NCBI GenBank assembly: GCA_949358305.1
Contig: OX442323.1
Coordinates: forward strand, 7,130,001-7,194,000
Direction: 5' to 3'
Length of the DNA stretch: 64,000 nt
Source: Strigamia acuminata
Taxonomy: Eukaryota; Arthropoda; Chilopoda; Geophilomorpha; Linotaeniidae
Positions 57,943 to 64,000 of the stretch are shown here, in pieces (position 1 is the first letter of the stretch; each line of letters starts with the position of its first letter). Both the position numbers and the translations under genes were made by a program. The notes beneath the pieces are model-generated. The model was not told the origin of the DNA. It searched no databases and saw only the letters and a list, made by a program, of their open reading frames with translations.

Positions 57943-59700
57943 ACCAAATTTTCTGTTTTTGACGTTTTTCGTGTTTTTGTAAACGGAATTTGGCACCAAA
58001 AGCCCAAAAAAAAACATAAAACCACGTCTAGAGGTGTTTATTTCCACGTTTTCACAACCAAATTCAGACCCAAAAACGAAATAATCTCATTTTTTCGTCT
58101 ATTGTTTATAGAAACACCAAAAACCACACAAACAGAAACTTGGAATGCAAAGCTAACATCATTTGAATTTTGAACAGCGATTTACGATTGTCGTTTTAAT
58201 GGCCGATAAAAATATAAAGCCATCATCAAACACTTAATAGTTAAACCTATTCTCACGTTTTAAGATGAATAATTTAACCGCTTTTCAAATTTTTCAAATG
58301 ACATTGTTTTCAAAGCAATTTTTTAAAAAATTATCCAAAAACCTACTCCAGATAACTCAATAAAAAAAAACCTTCACCTGTATTATTATCAATTATGTGA
58401 AATAATAACAATTAAATATCAATTTTTCTTATCAAAAAATATAATTCAATTGATAAACAAAAATTAGATTAAAATAAAAATATCAAATATTATCACGTAG
58501 ATAAACAAACAATAAAAATATGACGCCATGCCTTTCACTCAGTTATTCGGTAATTAAAAAGCGAATAGCACAGATCCTGGCGCCCCTTTAATACCAAACA
58601 TAAATTTAGAACAATGGTATGTTTGCATAAATAACATACCCCGAATAGAAAAAAAATGCAACAAACAATTTACATTTGAGATTCGAGTCGTCGATTTATT
58701 GCCAAATGTTGAAACTGTGCTTGTGTGCGAATACATCATCGGCCCACTGTGTATATATTTATTTACTTTCACCTTGAACTGCTGTTTTTGGGTCATTGCC
58801 AACACCAGAGGAAATGAACCTCTTGTCTAAATCCAGTAACATATGGTCACATGATGTGACACACCTCTCGAATTATTTTTTTTTTTTTTCAGAAAATTTT
58901 TTTTTATATATATAGTATGAAACTGGAGGAATTTCCTTCCGCGCCCCGACCGGCAATCTATTTCCTTTTCAACATTTTTATTATTATTATTTTTTTTTTT
59001 ATTTTTCAAATACAAAAAAAAAATAATAATAATAAAAAACTGTGACAACAAAAACAAGTTTTTTAACAACCCAAAAGAAAATATTTATATAAAAAAAAAA
59101 AAATCCCAGCTTAACCAATGGATTTTAGGCTTAATTTTTAAAAAAAAATTAAAAAAATTACTAAAAATCGATTTAAAAAATTAAAAAAAATAATTAAAAC
59201 AAATTCTCCAGCTTAACCAATGGACTTTAGGCTTAATTTTCAAAAAAAAAATTAAAAAAATCACTAAAAAAAACGATTTGAAAAACAAAATTAAAAACCC
59301 AATTATCAAATTTCCCTCTAAAACTTTTCCTTTCGCAGTTATAATTACTAAAACGACCAAACCCACCCGAGTGGAACCCACACAAGTGTTTCAACCCATG
59401 AATTGCAATAATTGTTCCGTTTATATCACCTGACGAACGTCAAAATAATGATAAATTAAAAAAATTCCCAACATACTTCCTTCACGACACTAAAAACCAA
59501 AACTCAACAACTGACGTCAAAAACTCAAAACCAAATTGATTTATCGCCCATAATCCATTATTTGCAATCACGTTAACAATTACTCGCCACATTGCGTCAC
59601 CTTTCCTCCGAGTCAAATATAAAACACTTAAGAAAACGTTCCACAGACACAAGAAATATTTTTCAATCGAATTCGGAGCAACAGCAGCAAACAAACACTT
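57943..59700. other. AT-rich intergenic DNA
   Basis: Homopolymer-rich, with two copies of CAGCTTAACCAATGGA about 100 bp apart near 59107 and 59210. No gene is recognised. Confidence 0.5.
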
Positions 59701-59979
59701 GTCAAGCAAGGTGCTGATTCATCCCGGAAGTGGTCGCGGTCTGCGGGTGAATGACGTTCGCTTCTCTCCGAGACTCGGCTCGTTTTAGTATCGTTGCGCC
59801 TCATCCAAACGTGCAGAGTCTGCAGACGCGTGCCACCTTTTACCGTCGGTATCCTTCAGCGATACCCCTTTAACACACCTTCGACAAACTCGGTCAGCCA
59901 CGGCCGCTCCTCCTAATTCACCACGGGGAACCGTTACGCCAAACAAAACGACGACGTTGAAGAAATCAACGCTTCCCAA
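59700..59979 (+). other. Candidate non-coding first exon of otopetrin gene 3
   Basis: A GC-rich block in AT-rich surroundings ends in CTTCCCAA followed by a strong GTAAGT donor at 59980. No long plus-strand frame is present. The next acceptor, TTATTCCACAG at 61152, leads into the exon carrying the gene 3 start codon. Confidence 0.4.
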
Positions 59980-61203
59980 GTAAGTAAAATGCACTTTGAA
60001 TTCTCACTCTTTAATTCGTTATTACGTAATTTGCTCGCTGTCCCCACATGTGGAATTATTTTATATCGATTTATTTATTTATTTGCACAATTTGTTCGGG
60101 TTTTTATTTTTAATTTTTTAATTTATTTATCTTCGTGCTTTGTTTACTTTCGGGGGTGTTCGTTCGGTCATTCGAAACGTGAAATGGATCCAACAAAAGA
60201 TCTTAAAGTTGCGTATCGAATTCCATTTCTATTATAATTAATTATAATCAATCTATTATTAATTTTATTACACCAATTGTCGGATTTAAATTTTTGGGTT
60301 TAACCTTTGACACGCGATCGTAAATTGGGATCATCGGGTCGAGAAAACATGGCGGATTTAATCCGTTAGCTAATTCCACGAATAAATCGAGCGGATCTCG
60401 TAAGAAGAAATCGCCAGATAAAAGTGTATGTTTACACGGAAAATAAATCCAAGGACGGGGATATTTTTATGGGTTCCACAAGACAGATAGTAAATATCAA
60501 TAAAAATATAAAAAAAAATCATTTGATAAATCCAGCTCGCAATTATCACAAATTAAATTAAACGTTCAGTCACATGAATCATTCGTTTATGCAAATCCAC
60601 ACACGACACCGAAGAATAAAAATATTACATAATTCAAAATTCCAAACACCCATTGTCAATTTTATCATTCCTTAAAGAATCTTAAAGAAATTTTCTCCAC
60701 TCAAGTGCAAATTTCAATAAAAAAAACCTCTCAAGGTGCTAAAAAAATCGATTAAAAACTGTTTAATGAGGCATCGAAACAATTAACCTTGGCGACAATA
60801 ATGTCAAGGTTAAAAGTGAAAAAATGCAACGATATGAGAGCAGATCTGGGCAATAATGCCAATAACACAAGCCGTGAAAGTGGAGATGTGTTTGAAATAG
60901 ACTCGAGTGACACATTCCTTTGTAGTAAATTTAACCTGACCACACCACACCAGCAGATAGTTCGATGAGCAGGTCCAATTTCTTTTTTCTTTTTCTCCGT
61001 TCATGCATTTGTTCACCTTTATTTGACTGACATTTTGGACGTGCTCTTTTGCATGCTGGCAGAGTCGCAGCGTTTCTATTTTCAACCAATTGTGAACTTG
61101 AATTTAATTTTAGGGCTGAAAAACTCACACGCGTTTCTCGTTTATTCCACAGGTCACTGCGCTTGTTGATACTCTGCAGTACCGACACCCTGCAAGAAAA
61201 GGG

Positions 61204-63774
61204 ATGATTGCGATGGAGCTTCGCGCCCCTAGTGTCGGTTTGGACTCGCAGCGGAGTTCCATGGAGAGGGACACGGAGTCTCCAATGTCCAAGATGATCG
61301 ACTCGCCCTTGCCCACCAAGAAAATGAACACACCTCGCACAAAAAAATAGTAATTTCTAAATAAAACAAAGTGTTTTTTGGGTCACATTCGTTGGTAGAT
61401 CCACTCCAAGTTTCTGTTTTTGCTGTTTTCACCAAAAACCGCAAAAACAAAAATTGCTGGTCGCGACATCTCGTGTTTAGTGATACATAAAAGTAGGCCA
61501 AAACCCCTGAATTGCATTTGCAGTCATTTTTCCAAGCAAAACAACCGATAAACTAAGCAAAATTTGTTTTACCGCAAAAACTACGTCCTTAAATATATAG
61601 ACGACGTAATCATCTTTTCAAAAACTTGGGAAGAACATTTAATGATGTGACCGCTTGGCCACACACCGCCATACGGCCCCAGTGGGTCGGTTGCCGGTGC
61701 GGCGTGTCATCGTGGCACCCGCAACGGGTAACGGGATTCCCCATACCCCTAGACAACATTAATAAAGGCCAACCAACCAATATTAGGGGAGTTTCTGTTA
61801 TTTACGTGAGTATGCGTCCCAAACTAGTGTCTTCAGTCCCCTGATTGCACTAGCGAAGACCATACCAGTCACAATACACGTAAAAGATGTAGTAGAAAGG
61901 CCGGTCGATAACGATAAATAAAATAAAATAAAGGCATTTTTCCAACGTTGGTTATTTCCGTTTATAAAAACACTAAAAACCATAGAAAACGGAAACTCCG
62001 ACAAGACCTAAACTTGATGTTAACGCAGCTGCCATTTTCTTTTTTCTTTGCAGTGACATGCTGGTCATGATCCTCAGTGCCATGTACTGCAAACTCCTTG
62101 TAGTGATGGGAATCGCATTTCCCTTGGCCCAAGTCATCTCGCCATTAATCCAGTCGCCCTTCCAGAAGGTAAGGCCTCTCCCCATTGCCTAATCCTTGAG
62201 CCCTCACTGTGCAGCTTAAACACGAGTGTTCAACTCGTGTCTCCTGGTAGAACTTGCTAAATGGAACTTTTGTCTCAAGATGTACAGCTTTTTGGTGAAT
62301 GTACTGGTGTAAGTAGCTTTGTTTCTTTACAAGCTTCACGCCTCGACTAACCATCCCTTTTCTCAAATCCCAAATTACTTCTCATTCTCATTCTATGTGC
62401 AAAAAAAAAATCAAAAAAAAAATCGCTTTTTGCTTTCCTTTTAATCTCTCGTCCAATCCATCATCACCCGATGTATCATACCACCCACTAATATCCAAAA
62501 ATTCTTTATATATACAGTTCGGCAGATTTTCCTCGCCTGGGCCAAATGCCCCCAACCGACAGGCAAGCGAAATGCATATTTTCTTTCTTTTGTATATATT
62601 ATATATAAAAAAAAAAAATTTTAAGTTTTTTAAATTTTTTAAATTTCACATTTTTGCAGCACATCTTTAAAGTAATAAAATAAAAAAAAATCATAAAAAA
62701 AAAATGTGCCTTTTTAAAAAAAAATAAAAAATTTATTGAAAATGACGTGCTGCACTGCCTGACTCGACTATTTTCATATTGCAGGGTTTTCACCTTTTCC
62801 TCTACGTCGTCAGCATTTTATTCCTCGTGTACGCGTACCTCTTCCTGATGAAAGGTCGACAACCGTCCATCATTAAAGCTCTCAGTCGACTGTGCGGATG
62901 TCGCTCGCAACCCGAAATCCCGAAAATCATACTAACCAAATCAGAACTGAAATTACACGCTCAATCGCGGCTCCAACTCGCGCAAAACTGCGGCAGTTTT
63001 TACCTCAGAGTCGGCGCAGTAGGTAAATAAAAAATAAAATTAAAATTAAAAAAAATTTAAAAAATATATTTAAAAAAAAAAAAATTTTTTATATTTTTTT
63101 TTCAGCTTTCAGTATCGGAAGTATGATCTACACGGGTCTAGAAATCGTCCAATTCTTCGAAATCGACCCGGAATCGGATTGCTACTCCATCTTAGACCTA
63201 ATCAACCCCTTGTCGCACATGGCCTTCACCTTCATCCAACTCTACTTCATTTTCCTCAACTCGAAAATGTGCATCTACAAATACCAGAAGGTGGCCCGAT
63301 TCGGCTTGATGCACCTGGTCGCGACCAACCTATGCGTGTGGCTTCTCGCGGTCATCCAAGAATCCAAACACGAAATCCTCGCCTTCTACGAGAACCCGGA
63401 CGCCCACCAACACGTGAGCACGTCGCTGCCGACCTTCCAGCTCAAATCCCAATACACGACGCACCACAACGTGCAACAAGACTTCAACGTGTCCGAAGCG
63501 CGATTGCCGAGATCTCCGTCGGCCATTCCGCCGGAGATTCTGCGAGTTATCGGCAAAACGTCCTCCTGTCATCGCTACAACATCATCGGCGAACTGGTCC
63601 AACGAGCGAGTCCCTTCCTCTTCCCCTGCACCATCGAGTACAGCCTCATCTGCGCGGCCATTTGCTACATCATGTGGAAACACATCGGCAAACCCGTTAG
63701 AAGGCAATCGGATCCACCGAGCATGGGCCGCAGACACCATCATTACCGCGTCGATTGCTCCAACGCCATCAAAG
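61204..63774 (+). CDS. Otopetrin-type proton channel 3 (truncated by window end)
   Basis: Exons 61204-61349, 62054-62168, 62785-63022 and 63106-63774; the last ends at a GTGATT donor and the gene continues beyond 64000. 389 codons are present. Blocks seen: YDMLVMILSAMYCKLLVVMG, GSFYLRVGAVAFSIGSMIY, RFGLMHLVATNLCVW and ASPFLFPCTIEYSLI. The first exon probably begins with leader sequence at 61153. It lacks the intron that both neighbours have before the MCIYKY/MSIHKY block. Expected missing part: the second half of the channel. Confidence 0.88.
61577..61647 (+). pseudogene. Ty3/Gypsy reverse-transcriptase fragment in an intron
   Basis: A frame reading KYIDDVIIFSKTWEEHL carries the catalytic (Y-x-D-D) motif and the following residues of Gypsy-type RT. 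Only about 24 codons survive before a stop and unrelated sequence. It lies in intron 1 of otopetrin gene 3. Confidence 0.65.
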
Positions 63775-64000
63775 GTGATTGTTTTACCGCTAGTCTTTCC
63801 CAATCTCGCGCAAATTGCCTATGGTTTGATTAATCGTTAATGTCGTTAAAATCACTATTACAGAAAGGTGAATACTCAAAAATGAAACACTTTAAAAGTA
63901 GACTTGCTAGTGATTGGCACGCCGCATTTAAATTTTGTTTGTTACGTCGTTTAATCTAAAAAGCATTACTCTCGATTTACCACAATGGTCATAACTGTCA
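63775..64000 (+). other. Intron of otopetrin gene 3 reaching the window end
   Basis: It opens with GTGATT after a phase-1 codon at 63774. No acceptor followed by otopetrin sequence is found before the end. Confidence 0.7.

Noticed and set aside
56950-58047. 365-codon minus-strand open frame
   Set aside because: Antisense shadow of the last exon of otopetrin gene 2.

Overview
The window looks like nuclear DNA from an arthropod. The evidence is short introns (often 50-60 bp) with GT-AG borders, single-domain von Willebrand type C (SVWC) proteins, a chitin-binding type 2 (CBM14) protein, DEG/ENaC channels, otopetrins, a Copia element, and AT-rich non-coding DNA full of MITEs and tandem arrays. 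I cannot name the species or order. Exon models were assembled by eye: I followed reading frame, splice signals and family conservation across each junction.

Layout. 1-8551 (+) is the 3' two-thirds of exportin-4, split inside a coding exon by an apparently young Copia retrotransposon in reverse orientation (about 1016-6220). 8.6-17.5 kb holds almost no genes: inverted minisatellites, long hairpin repeats, 21-bp arrays and a cluster of tRNA-like modules. 17.5-31.0 kb is an accessory cluster of four intact SVWC genes (+), two DEG/ENaC channel genes (-), two SVWC relics, a CBM14 gene with an in-frame stop (-), and BEL/Pao, hAT and 5S-derived insertions. 33.2-41.1 kb (-) is a nine-exon gene for a disordered Ser/Lys-rich protein resembling the CRACD/KIAA1211 family. 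43.9-45.5 kb (+) is a UPF0462 (C4orf33-like) gene. 45.9 kb to the window end (+) carries three tandem otopetrin-type proton-channel genes; the third runs off the end.

How the genes relate. Exportin-4, UPF0462 and the CRACD-like gene are conserved single genes with unrelated roles. The SVWC/DEG-ENaC block and the otopetrin trio are local expansions. The SVWC/channel block grew by duplication of a convergent SVWC-channel pair, shown by decayed SVWC pieces beside the second channel gene. Several large introns are filled with period-20 to period-24 tandem arrays, which produce long but meaningless open frames.
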